From positions 1 to 24,094 of the forward strand of contig WRCT01000008.1 of the NCBI GenBank assembly GCA_009783775.1: a DNA stretch of 24,094 nt, read 5' to 3'. Positions 7,362 through 15,762 of the stretch are shown here, piece by piece. The notes beneath the pieces were generated by a model. The model saw only the letters and a list, made by a program, of their open reading frames with translations, was not told the origin of the DNA and ran no database searches. The stretch comes from Clostridiales bacterium. GTDB lineage: Bacteria; Bacillota; Clostridia; Christensenellales; CAG-138. The position numbers and the translations under genes are program-made. Positions within the stretch are counted from its first letter, which is position 1, and each line of letters begins with the position of its first letter.

Positions 7362-9083
7362 ATGAGTACAAAAGTTGAAATTACAAAAGCATTGGCAAGC
7401 CTTACCGAGCTGTCTGCGGAAACGATTGAAACCCTGCTGGAAACGCCGAAAAACGCGGACCAGGGCGATCTGTCCTTTCCCTGTTTTCGGTTGGCAAAAG
7501 ACTGGCGTAAAGCGCCCGCCGCCATTGCGGCCGAGCTGGCGGACAAGCTGCCGGAGATTGTCGGTCTGGCGCGGGCCGAGGCTGTCTCGGGTTACTTGAA
7601 CTTCTTTTTCGGCAAGGCCGACTTTGCGGCGGTCACGCTGGCACGCGTGCTTTCCGAGGGCGAGCGCTATGGGGCAAGCGAACTGGGCGGCGGCAAAACG
7701 GTCTGTGTGGAGTTTTCCTCCATCAATATCGCCAAACCCTTCCACATCGGTCACCTGCCCTCCACGGCCATCGGCGCCGCGCTGAATCGGATTTACGATT
7801 TCCTGGGCTACCGCACGGTCGCCATCAATCATTTGGGCGACTGGGGCACGCAGTTCGGCAAGATGATCGTGGCCTATCGGCTTTGGGGGCAAAAGCCCGT
7901 GTTGGACTATACGGTGCGGGAGCTGGTCGCGCTCTATGTGCGCTACCATGACGAGGCCGAAAAAGATCCGGCGCTGGACGATCAGGCGCGGGAATGGTTC
8001 TGCCGCATGGAACAGGGCGACGCGGAGGCCATGGCGCTGTGGTCTGATTTCGCGGAGGTATCACTGACCGAGGCGAAATTGATCTATGACCGGCTGGGCG
8101 TGGCCTTTGACAGCTATGCGGGCGAGAGTTTCTATGAGGATAAAATGCAGCCCATCATCGACGAGCTGCGGGAGAAGAAGATCTCCAAAGAGGACGACGG
8201 CGCGGTCATTGTTGACTTGACGCCCTGGGATATGCCGCCCGCGCTGATTGTCAAGCGCGACGGCAGCACGATTTATTTGACCCGCGATCTGGCCGCCGCC
8301 GACTACCGCAAGGCGATGTATGATTTTGTCCGCTCGCTCTATGTCGTCGCCTATCAGCAGGACCTGCACTTTCGGCAGTTGTTCAAGATTCTGGAACTGC
8401 TGGGCCGCAGCTGGGCGGACGATTGCGTGCACGTAAACTTCGGCATGGTCTCGATGGAGGAGGGCACGCTCTCCACACGTTCGGGCAATGTGGTCTATCT
8501 GTCGGATGTGCTGAACGCAGCCGTTACAAAGGCGCGGGAGATCATCGGGGAAAAGAGTCCGGACCTGGAAGGCAAGGACGCGGTGGCGGAGGTCATCGGC
8601 GTGGGCGCGCTGCTGTGGAGCGTGCTCTACCACGGGCGGATCAAGGACACGGCCTTCAGCTGGGCCAAGGCGTTGAGCTTTGAAGGAGAAACAGGGCCGT
8701 ATGTGCAGTATACGCACGCGCGTTGTTGCTCTGTCTTACGGAAGATTCCAGATTCCAGATTCCAGATTCCAGTAGGGCGGGGGCTTGCTCCCGCCGAAAT
8801 CGACGTGAGCGTTCTGGACGAGCCCTACAGCTTGGCTGTGATAAAGGCCATCGCCGCGTTTCCGCAAGCAATCGAGGCTGCGGCGGAGAAGAACGAGCCC
8901 TATCTGGTCGCGCGGGCGGTGATGGCCGTTTGCACCGCGTTCAATAAATTTTACTACGAGCGGCGCATTGTGGGCGAGGAACCCGCCACGCAAAACGCGC
9001 GCCTGGCGCTGACCGAGGCCACGCGCCAGACGATTGCCAACGGGCTGAAGTTGCTTGGGTTGGTGGCACCCACAAGAATGTAA
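7362..9083 (+). CDS. argS: Arginyl-tRNA synthetase with repeat-encoded insertion
   Basis: Class I synthetase that charges tRNA-Arg in the cytoplasm; 573 residues. Order: N-terminal ADD (tRNA D-loop) domain (about 1-85), catalytic core with the HIGH motif at 128-131 (AKPFHIGHLPST), the NHLGDWGTQFG segment (156-166), a degenerate KMSKS region GTLSTRSGNVV (368-378), and a C-terminal DALR anticodon-binding domain ending NGLKLLGLVAPTRM. Residues about 461-478 (RK, then IPDSRFQIPVGRGLAPAE) are encoded by an interspersed repeat (8744-8795) seen elsewhere outside genes. It sits in frame in the linker between the core (VQYTHARCCSVLR) and the anticodon domain. The ATG at 7362 follows GAGGAG by 7 nt. 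The second KMSKS lysine is Ser here, a variation tolerated in ArgRS. Confidence 0.95.
   Translation: MSTKVEITKALASLTELSAETIETLLETPKNADQGDLSFPCFRLAKDWRKAPAAIAAELADKLPEIVGLARAEAVSGYLNFFFGKADFAAVTLARVLSEGERYGASELGGGKTVCVEFSSINIAKPFHIGHLPSTAIGAALNRIYDFLGYRTVAINHLGDWGTQFGKMIVAYRLWGQKPVLDYTVRELVALYVRYHDEAEKDPALDDQAREWFCRMEQGDAEAMALWSDFAEVSLTEAKLIYDRLGVAFDSYAGESFYEDKMQPIIDELREKKISKEDDGAVIVDLTPWDMPPALIVKRDGSTIYLTRDLAAADYRKAMYDFVRSLYVVAYQQDLHFRQLFKILELLGRSWADDCVHVNFGMVSMEEGTLSTRSGNVVYLSDVLNAAVTKAREIIGEKSPDLEGKDAVAEVIGVGALLWSVLYHGRIKDTAFSWAKALSFEGETGPYVQYTHARCCSVLRKIPDSRFQIPVGRGLAPAEIDVSVLDEPYSLAVIKAIAAFPQAIEAAAEKNEPYLVARAVMAVCTAFNKFYYERRIVGEEPATQNARLALTEATRQTIANGLKLLGLVAPTRM
8744..8795 (+). repeat. 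GATTCCA repeat plus GC hairpin inside argS
   Basis: Four exact tandem GATTCCA heptamers (8744-8771) followed by GTAGGGCGGGGGCTTGCTCC and CGCC, where GGCGGG pairs with CCCGCC. The same heptamer-GTAGGGCGGGGGC arrangement lies outside genes at 3137-3180. Here it is translated as part of ArgRS without a frameshift or stop. Confidence 0.85.
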
Positions 9084-9089
9084 TATGAA

Positions 9090-9215
9090 AAACTACAAAC
9101 TACAATGTACAAACTACAATGAAGGAAAAAACTACTCCGCAGTTTTTATGATTCAAAAAAACGGCAGAGCCGTTTTATCATCAATTGTAGTTTGTAGTTT
9201 GTACATTGTAGTTTA
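9090..9215. repeat. Hairpin-bearing inverted-repeat element, copy 2
   Basis: Second copy of the 4773-4911 element, in the same orientation. Left arm 9090-9122; right arm 9181-9215, identical to the 35-nt right arm of copy 1. Internal hairpins: AAAAACT-7 nt-AGTTTTT (9127-9147) and AAAACGGC-AGA-GCCGTTTT (9158-9176). Both stems differ in sequence from copy 1 yet remain perfectly paired. It fills the argS-serS gap. The serS ribosome-binding site, AAGGAGG, begins at the edge of its right arm. Confidence 0.85.
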
Positions 9216-9225
9216 AGGAGGCACT

Positions 9226-10503
9226 ATGTTAGATATTAAAAGAATCAGACAAAACCCAGACGAGCTCATCACGGCGATGGCGCACCGCCGCAACAAGGGC
9301 GTGGACGTGCAGGCTTTTTTGGCGAAGGAGACGCGGCGCAGGGAGATCATCGCCGCCGTGGAGAGCAAAAAGGCCGAGCGCAACACGGCCAGTGCCGCCA
9401 TTGGCGCAAAGCGCAAGCGGGGCGAGGACGCGAGCGCGGAGACGGAGCAGACCCGCTTGCTGGGGGCGGAGATCAAAGAGCTGGACGCGGAGCTGGCCGT
9501 GTTGAGCGAGGAAGTCGAAACCCAGCTGGCCGCCATTCCGAATATCCCGCATTCGTCTGTGCCGGTTGGCGGGTCCGACGAGGACAATGTGGAGATCCGG
9601 CGCTGGGGCCAGCCGAGGGCCTTTGCCTTTACGCCCCTGCCGCATTGGGACATCGGGGAAGGGCTGGGCATTCTGGACTTTGCCGCCGGCGCGAAGATCG
9701 CCGGATCGCGGTTCACCGTTTCCCGAGGACTGGGCGCGCGTTTGGAGCGCGCGGTCATCGCGTATTTTCTCGACACGCATACGGCCAACGGTTATACGGA
9801 GATTCTGCCGCCCTATATCGTCAACAGCGCGAGTATGTTCGGCACGGGCCAGCTGCCCAAGTTTGACGGCGGCGCGTTCAAGCTTTTAGACACCGACTAC
9901 TTTTTAAGCCCCACGGCGGAGGTGCAGGTCACCAATCTGCTGCGCGACGAGATTCTGGAGTCGGGCACGCTGCCGCTCGCCTATTGCGCCTACTCCGCCT
10001 GTTTCCGCGCGGAGGCGGGCAGTGCGGGCCGCGACACGCGGGGTATTATCCGCCAGCACCAATTCAATAAGGTCGAGCTGGTACGGTTCACCGAGCCCGA
10101 GCAAAGCTATGCCGCGCTGGAGGATTTGACGCGCGACGCGGAAAAAGTCCTGCAAGGCTTGGGTCTGCCCTATCGGGTGGTCGCGCTCTCTACGGGCGAT
10201 ATAGGTTTTGCCTCGGCCAAGACTTATGATATTGAAGTGTGGATGCCCAGCTACGGGCGTTATGTGGAGATCTCCTCGTGCAGCAATTTCGAGGACTTCC
10301 AGGCGCGGCGGGCGCAGATCCGCTACCGGCCCGCGCCGGGCGCAAAGCCCGCGCTCGTGCATACGCTCAACGGCAGCGGCGTGGCCGTGGGCCGGACCGT
10401 GGCGGCCATTTTAGAAAACTATCAGCGTGAGGACGGCACGGTTGAGGTGCCCGAAGCGCTACAGCGCTTTATGGGCACAGAGATAATAAGTAATAAGGAA
10501 TAG
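9226..10503 (+). CDS. serS: Seryl-tRNA synthetase
   Basis: Class II synthetase for tRNA-Ser and tRNA-Sec, cytoplasmic homodimer; 425 residues, full length. It has an N-terminal antiparallel coiled coil for tRNA binding (about 28-100), then TAEVQVTNL (230-238), motif 2 CFRAEAGSAGRDTRGIIRQH (259-278) and motif 3 NGSGVAVGRTVAAILENYQ (382-400), ending with the typical VPEALQRFMG. AAGGAGG lies 6 nt before the ATG at 9226. The last residues (ISNKE) and the overlapping downstream start come from an AT-rich AATAAG/AATAGTG micro-repeat. No T-box is upstream; the gap is taken by repeat copy 2. It may be transcribed from argS. Confidence 0.97.
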   Translation: MLDIKRIRQNPDELITAMAHRRNKGVDVQAFLAKETRRREIIAAVESKKAERNTASAAIGAKRKRGEDASAETEQTRLLGAEIKELDAELAVLSEEVETQLAAIPNIPHSSVPVGGSDEDNVEIRRWGQPRAFAFTPLPHWDIGEGLGILDFAAGAKIAGSRFTVSRGLGARLERAVIAYFLDTHTANGYTEILPPYIVNSASMFGTGQLPKFDGGAFKLLDTDYFLSPTAEVQVTNLLRDEILESGTLPLAYCAYSACFRAEAGSAGRDTRGIIRQHQFNKVELVRFTEPEQSYAALEDLTRDAEKVLQGLGLPYRVVALSTGDIGFASAKTYDIEVWMPSYGRYVEISSCSNFEDFQARRAQIRYRPAPGAKPALVHTLNGSGVAVGRTVAAILENYQREDGTVEVPEALQRFMGTEIISNKE

Positions 10504-10850
10504 TGAATAAGGTTACGCACTTACGTTTGAAACTTCTGCTCACCTTGCTCATGGTGGGCGTGTTGGCCGTGATGTGGGTGCTGCAAACGGGCTGCCCGCT
10601 CTATCGGGTCACGGGCATTCCCTGCCCGGGCTGTGGTATGACGCGCGCGTGGGTGCTTGCGGCGCGGCTCGACTTTGCCACCGCCTTCGCCTTACACCCG
10701 ATGTTTTGGGCCATGCCGATCCTGTACGGATTCTTTTTGTTTGACTTTCAGCCCTTTCGCGCAAAGTGGCTGAACTGGGTTATCCTGCTCGCTATCGGGC
10801 TCGGGTTTGCCGTGGCATATGCCGTGCGGTTGATAAACATACTGTTTTAG
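10503..10850 (+). CDS. DUF2752 family membrane protein
   Basis: A 115-residue integral membrane protein with about three hydrophobic segments (about 9-27, 62-80, 90-110). The family hallmark GIPCPGCGMTRA is at about 37-48, within the C-P-x-Y-x-x-T-G-x-P-C-P-G-C-G pattern. Function unknown; DUF2752 proteins are widespread in anaerobes. It starts with GTG at 10503, sharing one base with the serS stop (TAGTG), which indicates translational coupling. The upstream AAGGA is very close to the start. No alternative ATG precedes the first membrane helix. Confidence 0.85.
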   Translation: MNKVTHLRLKLLLTLLMVGVLAVMWVLQTGCPLYRVTGIPCPGCGMTRAWVLAARLDFATAFALHPMFWAMPILYGFFLFDFQPFRAKWLNWVILLAIGLGFAVAYAVRLINILF

Positions 10851-10882
10851 TGCATTCTAAAGACTTTTTCAATAAAAAAAGG

Positions 10883-10911
10883 TTGACATCGGGCCGATAG
10901 TATATTATGAT
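10883..10911 (+). promoter_or_regulatory. Predicted promoter of the liv operon
   Basis: TTGACA (10883-10888), 17-nt spacer and TATGAT (10906-10911). The start would be near 10918, giving an 80-nt leader. No known leader element was recognised in that leader. Confidence 0.7.
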
Positions 10912-10998
10912 TTCGGGTGCATGAGCTTACTGGGGGAAACTGCCATGGACAAGCCATGCAGAGGAAAACAAAAAGGAAAATAAAAAGGAGAATTACCC

Positions 10999-12177
10999 AT
11001 GAAGAAAATTATTTGCATCGTGCTCGTCGTTATGATGGCGGCCGCCCTGTTTGTGGGCTGCACAAAGGACGACAAAAAAGGCGAAGAAACCATTAAAATC
11101 GGTATCTTGGGCCCGCACACAGGCGAGCTGGCCGTTTACGGCCTGGGCGTCAAGAACGGCGCCACCCTGTACCTCGACCAGGTCAATGCCGCCGGCGGCA
11201 TCAACGGCAAGATGATCGAGATCATCGCCTATGACCAGCGCGGCGACGACGCGGAAGCGGTCAACGCCTTCAACCGTATGGTCAGCGAGGGGATCACCGG
11301 CCTGATCGGCGACGTTATCACCAGCAACACGCTGGCGGTCGTTGCGAAAGCCACCCCGATCAATATGCCGATGATCACAGCCTCGGCGACGGCGGCCTCG
11401 GTCACCGTCAACGCGGACGGCTCGGTCAACACCAACGTGTTCCGCACCTGCTTTATCGACCCCTTCCAGGGCATGAAGATGGCGGAGTTCGCCGGTGAAG
11501 TGCTCGACGCCACCTCCGCTGCCGTCCTGTTTGAGACGGGCAACGACTACGCGATCGGCCTCAAAGACGCCTTCGTCGCCAAGTGCGGCGAGACGGGCAT
11601 CGAAGTGGTCGGCCAGGAATCCTATGCCAAGGGCGACAAAGACTTCAAGGCCCAGCTCACCAACATTTTGGCTGCCGGCCCCGACGTGGTCTTCCTGCCC
11701 AACTACTACGAGGACAACGGCCTCATCGTGACCCAGGCGCGTGAGATCGGCTTAAACGCCGTCATGCTGGGCGGCGACGGCTGGGCGGGCATCACGGATT
11801 ACGCCTCCGCCGAGGACCTCGAAGGCAGTTTCTTCTGCTCCGCTTACGCGCCCGGCTCCACCGAGCTGGTCCGTGACTTCGAGGCGCGTTTCATCGCCGC
11901 CAACGGCGAGGACACGCTGAATATGTTTGCGGCCACCGGCTATGACGCAGCCATGCTGCTCGTCGCCGCGATCCGCAAGGCGGAAAAGTCGGGCTCTGCT
12001 CCGGCATCCGACGAGTACAAGCAGGCGATCATCGACGCGATCCGCTCCGAAGGCGCGGGCGTGGTCGGCGTGACCTCCGAGGGCGGCTACACCTTTGACG
12101 AGTTCAACAACCCGATCAAGGACGCTGTCATCATGACCATCACAGACGGTAAGGAAGTCTTCTACCGTATGTTCTAA
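10999..12177 (+). CDS. livJ: Branched-chain amino-acid ABC transporter, substrate-binding lipoprotein
   Basis: Extracytoplasmic binding protein that would capture Leu/Ile/Val or related amino acids and deliver them to LivHMGF. 392 residues. The lipoprotein signal peptide MKKIICIVLVVMMAAALFVG ends before Cys21, the expected lipid-modified residue. The mature part has the type I periplasmic-binding fold: IKIGILGPHTGELAVYG, then LDQVNAAGGINGKMIEIIAY, SNTLAVVAKATPINMPMI, and VVFLPNYYEDNGLIVTQARE. AAGGAG precedes the ATG. It is first in a five-gene operon and is followed by a strong hairpin, which should give it more transcript than the permease genes. Ligand specificity cannot be read from sequence. 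Confidence 0.93.
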   Translation: MKKIICIVLVVMMAAALFVGCTKDDKKGEETIKIGILGPHTGELAVYGLGVKNGATLYLDQVNAAGGINGKMIEIIAYDQRGDDAEAVNAFNRMVSEGITGLIGDVITSNTLAVVAKATPINMPMITASATAASVTVNADGSVNTNVFRTCFIDPFQGMKMAEFAGEVLDATSAAVLFETGNDYAIGLKDAFVAKCGETGIEVVGQESYAKGDKDFKAQLTNILAAGPDVVFLPNYYEDNGLIVTQAREIGLNAVMLGGDGWAGITDYASAEDLEGSFFCSAYAPGSTELVRDFEARFIAANGEDTLNMFAATGYDAAMLLVAAIRKAEKSGSAPASDEYKQAIIDAIRSEGAGVVGVTSEGGYTFDEFNNPIKDAVIMTITDGKEVFYRMF

Positions 12178-12192
12178 TTCCCTCGCACTACG

Positions 12193-12225
12193 CCAAGGCT
12201 GCGCAAATTGCGCAGCCTTGGTTTT
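12193..12225 (+). terminator. Hairpin terminator/attenuator between livJ and livH
   Basis: CCAAGGCTGCGCAA and TTGCGCAGCCTTGG form a perfect 14-bp inverted repeat around a single A (12193-12221), followed by TTTT. It sits 16 nt after livJ and about 30 nt before livH, inside an otherwise continuous operon. Partial termination here would favour binding-protein mRNA. Confidence 0.8.
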
Positions 12226-12254
12226 ACAAGTTTTTTAACGAAAAAGGATCTTCT

Positions 12255-13157
12255 ATGTCTTTCTGGCAATTAGCCGTGCAGCAACTTATCAACGGGCTGC
12301 AATCCGGTTCCATCTACGCGTTGGTCGCCCTGGGGTACAGCATGGTGTACGGTATCATCACCCTGCTCAACTTTGCCCACGGCGATATTATTATGGTCGG
12401 CTCCTACCTCTCCTGGTTCGCGCTCACCTCCATTGCGCCCTTCGTTCCCCTGCCGGTGGCGGTGGTTATCGCCATCGCGATGGCGATTCTGGGCTGTATG
12501 GTGCTGGGCGTGACCATTGAGTTTGCCGCCTATCGCCCCCTGCGCAAGTCGCCGCGCATTTCATTGCTGATCACGGCCATCGGCGTCTCCTACCTGTTGC
12601 AGAACACGGCGCAGAAATTCATCGGCGCGAGCGCGAAAATGGTGCCCTATCCGAGGATCCCGTCGGTGAACTTTGCGGGGCTGACCATCAGCGGCGTCGC
12701 CATTCTGTGCATTGCCGTCACGGCGGCCTGCATGGTCGGGCTGACCCTGTTGGTCAAAAAGTCCAAGTCGGGCAAGGCCATGCGCGCGGTTTCCGAAGAC
12801 GCGGACGCCGCCCTGCTCATGGGCGTCAATGTCAACTCTACGATTTCTTTCACCTTCGCCATCGGCTCCGCGCTGGCGGGCGTGGGCTCCATTCTCTTCA
12901 TCATCGCCTATCCCCAGGCAAGCCCGTTCATGGGCGGAATGCTGGGGCTTAAAGCCTTTGTCGCGGCGGTGCTGGGCGGGATCGGCTCCATCCCGGGCGC
13001 GATGATCGGCGGCCTGCTGATCGGCGTGATCGAGTCATTGGTCTCTGCCGTCGGGCTCTCCGTTTGGAAGGAGGGCGTGGTGTTTGCCATACTCATCGTG
13101 ATGCTGCTCTTTAAGCCTGCGGGCATTATGGGCAAGCCCACGACCGAGAAAGTTTAA
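12255..13157 (+). CDS. livH: Branched-chain amino-acid ABC transporter permease LivH
   Basis: Inner-membrane permease of the LivHMGF importer; 300 residues, very hydrophobic, about eight membrane segments. The N-terminus LINGLQSGSIYALVALGYSM followed by VYGIITLLNFAHGDIIM is the LivH hallmark. The conserved EAA-like region RAVSEDADAALLMGVNV (about 177-193) contacts the ATPases. AAGGA lies before the ATG at 12255. Pairs with LivM from the next gene, 15 nt downstream. Confidence 0.95.
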   Translation: MSFWQLAVQQLINGLQSGSIYALVALGYSMVYGIITLLNFAHGDIIMVGSYLSWFALTSIAPFVPLPVAVVIAIAMAILGCMVLGVTIEFAAYRPLRKSPRISLLITAIGVSYLLQNTAQKFIGASAKMVPYPRIPSVNFAGLTISGVAILCIAVTAACMVGLTLLVKKSKSGKAMRAVSEDADAALLMGVNVNSTISFTFAIGSALAGVGSILFIIAYPQASPFMGGMLGLKAFVAAVLGGIGSIPGAMIGGLLIGVIESLVSAVGLSVWKEGVVFAILIVMLLFKPAGIMGKPTTEKV

Positions 13158-13172
13158 GGAGGGGAAAAGCGT

Positions 13173-14207
13173 ATGAGTAAAAAACCCCTTCACATCAAAA
13201 CCCCCGTCCGCTACCTGATCAACGCGCTCTTGTTCGCCGCGCTTTTGTTCGGCGGCCGCGTCCTGATCGCGGGCGGCGGCGTGTCTCCCTTCTATGTGGG
13301 TATCGTCACGCTGGCGGGTATCAATATCATTTTGGCCGTCTCGCTGAATATGGCCACGGGCTACCTGGGGCAGCTGCCCTTGGGCCACGCGGGCTTTATG
13401 GCGGTCGGCGCCTATGCGTCCGCCATCTTTATGACGCGCTCGGGCCTTGACCCCGCTGTCGCCATGCCCTTCGGGCTGCTGATCGGCGGCCTTGTCGCGG
13501 CGATCTTCGGCGTACTCATCGGCATACCCGCGCTGCGCTTAAAAGGCGACTATATCGCCATCATCACCCTGGGCTTTGGCGAAATCATTCGCATTGTATT
13601 ACTGAATATCGACGAGGTATTGGGGTTCCCGTTCACCTACGGCGCGGCGTCGCTCAAGGGCATTCCCGAAACCAGCACCTTTTTTAATACCTTCCTGCTC
13701 GTGGGCGTCACCTGCTTTGCCATTCATACGCTCATGAAATCGCGCCACGGCAGGGCGATCCTCTCCATCCGCGAGAACGAGATCGCCGCCGACTCCTGCG
13801 GCGTCAACCTCACCTATTACAAGGTCATGGGCTTTACCGTCTCGGCCTTTTTCGCGGGCATCGCGGGCTCGCTCTACGCGGGTTACCTGGGTATCCTGAA
13901 CCCGTCCAACTTCTCCTTTATGAAGTCCATCGAGATCCTGGTCTTCGTGGTCTTGGGCGGCATGGGCTCCATGATCGGCTCCGTGCTCTCCGCGACCGTG
14001 CTGACCATTCTGCCCGAGCTGCTGCGCCAGTTCGCGGAGTGGCGCATGATCGTCTACGCGCTCCTGCTCATTCTCGTCATGGTGTTCAAGCCATCGGGGT
14101 TGATGGGCCGGTTTGACTTCTCCATGGGCCGAATGCTGGAGAACATCATAAACGTTCTCACGGGCCGAAAAACGTTGAAGGGGAAGGGAGGCAAAACCAA
14201 TGGATAA
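13173..14207 (+). CDS. livM: Branched-chain amino-acid ABC transporter permease LivM
   Basis: Second permease of the importer, 344 residues, about eight to nine membrane segments. Diagnostic stretches: SLNMATGYLGQLPLGHAGFM, RLKGDYIAIITLGFGEIIRI, and the coupling region SIRENEIAADSCGVN. AAGGAGG precedes the ATG at 13173. Its stop overlaps the livG start by 8 nt (ATGGATAA), so translation is coupled. Confidence 0.95.
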   Translation: MSKKPLHIKTPVRYLINALLFAALLFGGRVLIAGGGVSPFYVGIVTLAGINIILAVSLNMATGYLGQLPLGHAGFMAVGAYASAIFMTRSGLDPAVAMPFGLLIGGLVAAIFGVLIGIPALRLKGDYIAIITLGFGEIIRIVLLNIDEVLGFPFTYGAASLKGIPETSTFFNTFLLVGVTCFAIHTLMKSRHGRAILSIRENEIAADSCGVNLTYYKVMGFTVSAFFAGIAGSLYAGYLGILNPSNFSFMKSIEILVFVVLGGMGSMIGSVLSATVLTILPELLRQFAEWRMIVYALLLILVMVFKPSGLMGRFDFSMGRMLENIINVLTGRKTLKGKGGKTNG

Positions 14208-15039
14208 ACTGGTTCCCGTCCCCAGCCGCGGCGTTGTGCCCGAGCGTGATGTGGACAAGCGCCCGATCCTGGAAACGAATAACCTGGGCATTGACTTCGG
14301 CGGCCTGATCGCAGTGGACGACTTTACGATCCTCGTCGGCCGCACCGAGATCGCGGGCCTGATCGGCCCCAACGGCGCTGGCAAGACGACGGTGTTCAAT
14401 CTGCTCACGAACGTCTACCAGCCCACCCGAGGCATTATCATGCTGGACGGTATCTCGACCCAGGGCCTCAAGACCTATCAAATCAACAAACGCGGCATTG
14501 CGCGCACCTTCCAGAACATTCGCCTGTTCAAGGAACTGAGCGTGGCGGACAATGTCAAGATCGGCCTGCAGAACACGATGAGCTATTCGCTGGCTGAGGC
14601 CGTGCTGCGCCTGCCGGGCTACTGGAAACAGGAGAAACGGGCGCACGCGCGCGCGCTGGAGCTGCTCTCTATCTTCAATATGGACCACATGGCCGACTGG
14701 AAAGCGGGCAGCCTGCCCTACGGCGCGCAGCGGCGTTTGGAGATCGTTCGCGCCTTGGCCTCCGAGCCAAAGCTGCTGCTGCTCGACGAGCCCGCCGCGG
14801 GCATGAACCCCTCCGAGACGGCGGATCTCATGGAGAATATCCGCAAGATCCGCGACCGGTTCCAGATCGCCGTCCTGTTGATCGAGCATGACATGAACCT
14901 GGTCATGGGCATTTGCGAGGGCATCGCGGTGCTCAATTACGGGCGGATCATCGCCAAGGGCTCGCCCGATGAAATCAAGTCCAACCCTGTCGTGATCGAG
15001 GCCTATCTCGGCAAGCGGGAGGAGGAAAACCATGCTTGA
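14200..15039 (+). CDS. livG: Branched-chain amino-acid ABC transporter ATPase LivG
   Basis: Cytoplasmic ATPase subunit, 279 residues. Walker A GPNGAGKTT at 56-64; the signature region reads LPYGAQRRLEIVRALA, the usual LivG variant of LSGGQ; Walker B is LLLLDEPAAGMNP; the H-loop is LLIEHDMNL. The AFTFQN-type Q-loop segment appears as IARTFQNIRLFKELSV. The first 25 residues (to about RPILETN) are an extension before the fold; GGGAGG upstream supports the ATG at 14200. Overlaps both neighbours by 8 nt. Confidence 0.95.
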   Translation: MDKLVPVPSRGVVPERDVDKRPILETNNLGIDFGGLIAVDDFTILVGRTEIAGLIGPNGAGKTTVFNLLTNVYQPTRGIIMLDGISTQGLKTYQINKRGIARTFQNIRLFKELSVADNVKIGLQNTMSYSLAEAVLRLPGYWKQEKRAHARALELLSIFNMDHMADWKAGSLPYGAQRRLEIVRALASEPKLLLLDEPAAGMNPSETADLMENIRKIRDRFQIAVLLIEHDMNLVMGICEGIAVLNYGRIIAKGSPDEIKSNPVVIEAYLGKREEENHA

Positions 15040-15730
15040 AGTCAATAACATCAACGTATATTATGGCCCGATCCACGCGATCAAGGGCGTCAGCTTTACG
15101 GTCAACGAGGGCGAAATCGTCTCATTGATCGGCGCGAACGGCGCGGGCAAGTCGACCATACTCAAGACCGTCTCGGGCCTGCTGCGCACCAAAACGGGCG
15201 GCATCACCTTCATGGGCGAGGATATCTCCTCCGCCAAGGCGCACAAGCTGGTGCACAAGGGCCTGGCCCAGGTGCCCGAGGGGCGGCGCATTTTCCTGCG
15301 TATGTCCGTGCGCGAGAACCTGGAGATGGGCGCCTACACGCAGCATGAGGTCACCCACGCGAACCTCGACGATGTCTACGCGCGGTTCCCGATCCTCAAA
15401 GAGCGCAGCCGCCAGGTCGCGGGCACGCTCTCGGGCGGTGAGCAGCAAATGCTCGCGATGGGCCGCGCGATGATGAGCCACCCCAAGCTTTTAATGCTTG
15501 ACGAACCCTCGATGGGCCTGGCGCCGATCCTGGTCGAGCAGGTCTTTGACATCATTCGTGTGTTCCATGACATGGGCACCACGATCCTTTTGGTCGAGCA
15601 AAACGCGAGCATGGCCCTGGCGCACGCCGACCGCGCGTATGTCCTGGAAACGGGCCGCGTCACGCTCTCCGGCACCGGCGCGGAACTCGCCAGCAGCGAA
15701 GAGATCAAGAAGGCGTATCTAGGCGGGTAA
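15032..15730 (+). CDS. livF: Branched-chain amino-acid ABC transporter ATPase LivF
   Basis: Second ATPase subunit, 232 residues, forming a heterodimer with LivG. Walker A GANGAGKST at 34-42, signature LSGGEQQMLAMGRAMM, Walker B LLMLDEPSMGLAP, and the H-loop position as VEQN (Gln in place of His), which is typical of LivF. GGGAGGAGG precedes the ATG, which overlaps the livG stop (ATGCTTGA). Last gene of the operon; hairpin-forming repeat DNA follows immediately. Confidence 0.95.
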   Translation: MLEVNNINVYYGPIHAIKGVSFTVNEGEIVSLIGANGAGKSTILKTVSGLLRTKTGGITFMGEDISSAKAHKLVHKGLAQVPEGRRIFLRMSVRENLEMGAYTQHEVTHANLDDVYARFPILKERSRQVAGTLSGGEQQMLAMGRAMMSHPKLLMLDEPSMGLAPILVEQVFDIIRVFHDMGTTILLVEQNASMALAHADRAYVLETGRVTLSGTGAELASSEEIKKAYLGG

Positions 15731-15737
15731 TGTTTGC

Positions 15738-15762
15738 GTAGGGGCGATTATCAATCGCCCGC
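15738..15762. repeat. GTAGGGGCG-type interspersed hairpin
   Basis: GTAGGGGCGATT-ATC-AATCGCCCGC, a small palindrome 7 nt after livF. Related copies lie at 3234-3258 and within 21857-21937. It may help end liv transcription, but it lacks an immediate U tract. Confidence 0.75.

Noticed and set aside
7152..7949. 265-codon minus-strand frame spanning the argS start and leader
   Set aside because: Mostly an argS shadow. Its last part reads through the structured leader, and no start signal was found.
8744..8771. Possible CRISPR-like or minisatellite array of GATTCCA
   Set aside because: The units are 7 bp with no spacers, and no cas genes are present. It is a simple tandem repeat within a larger module.
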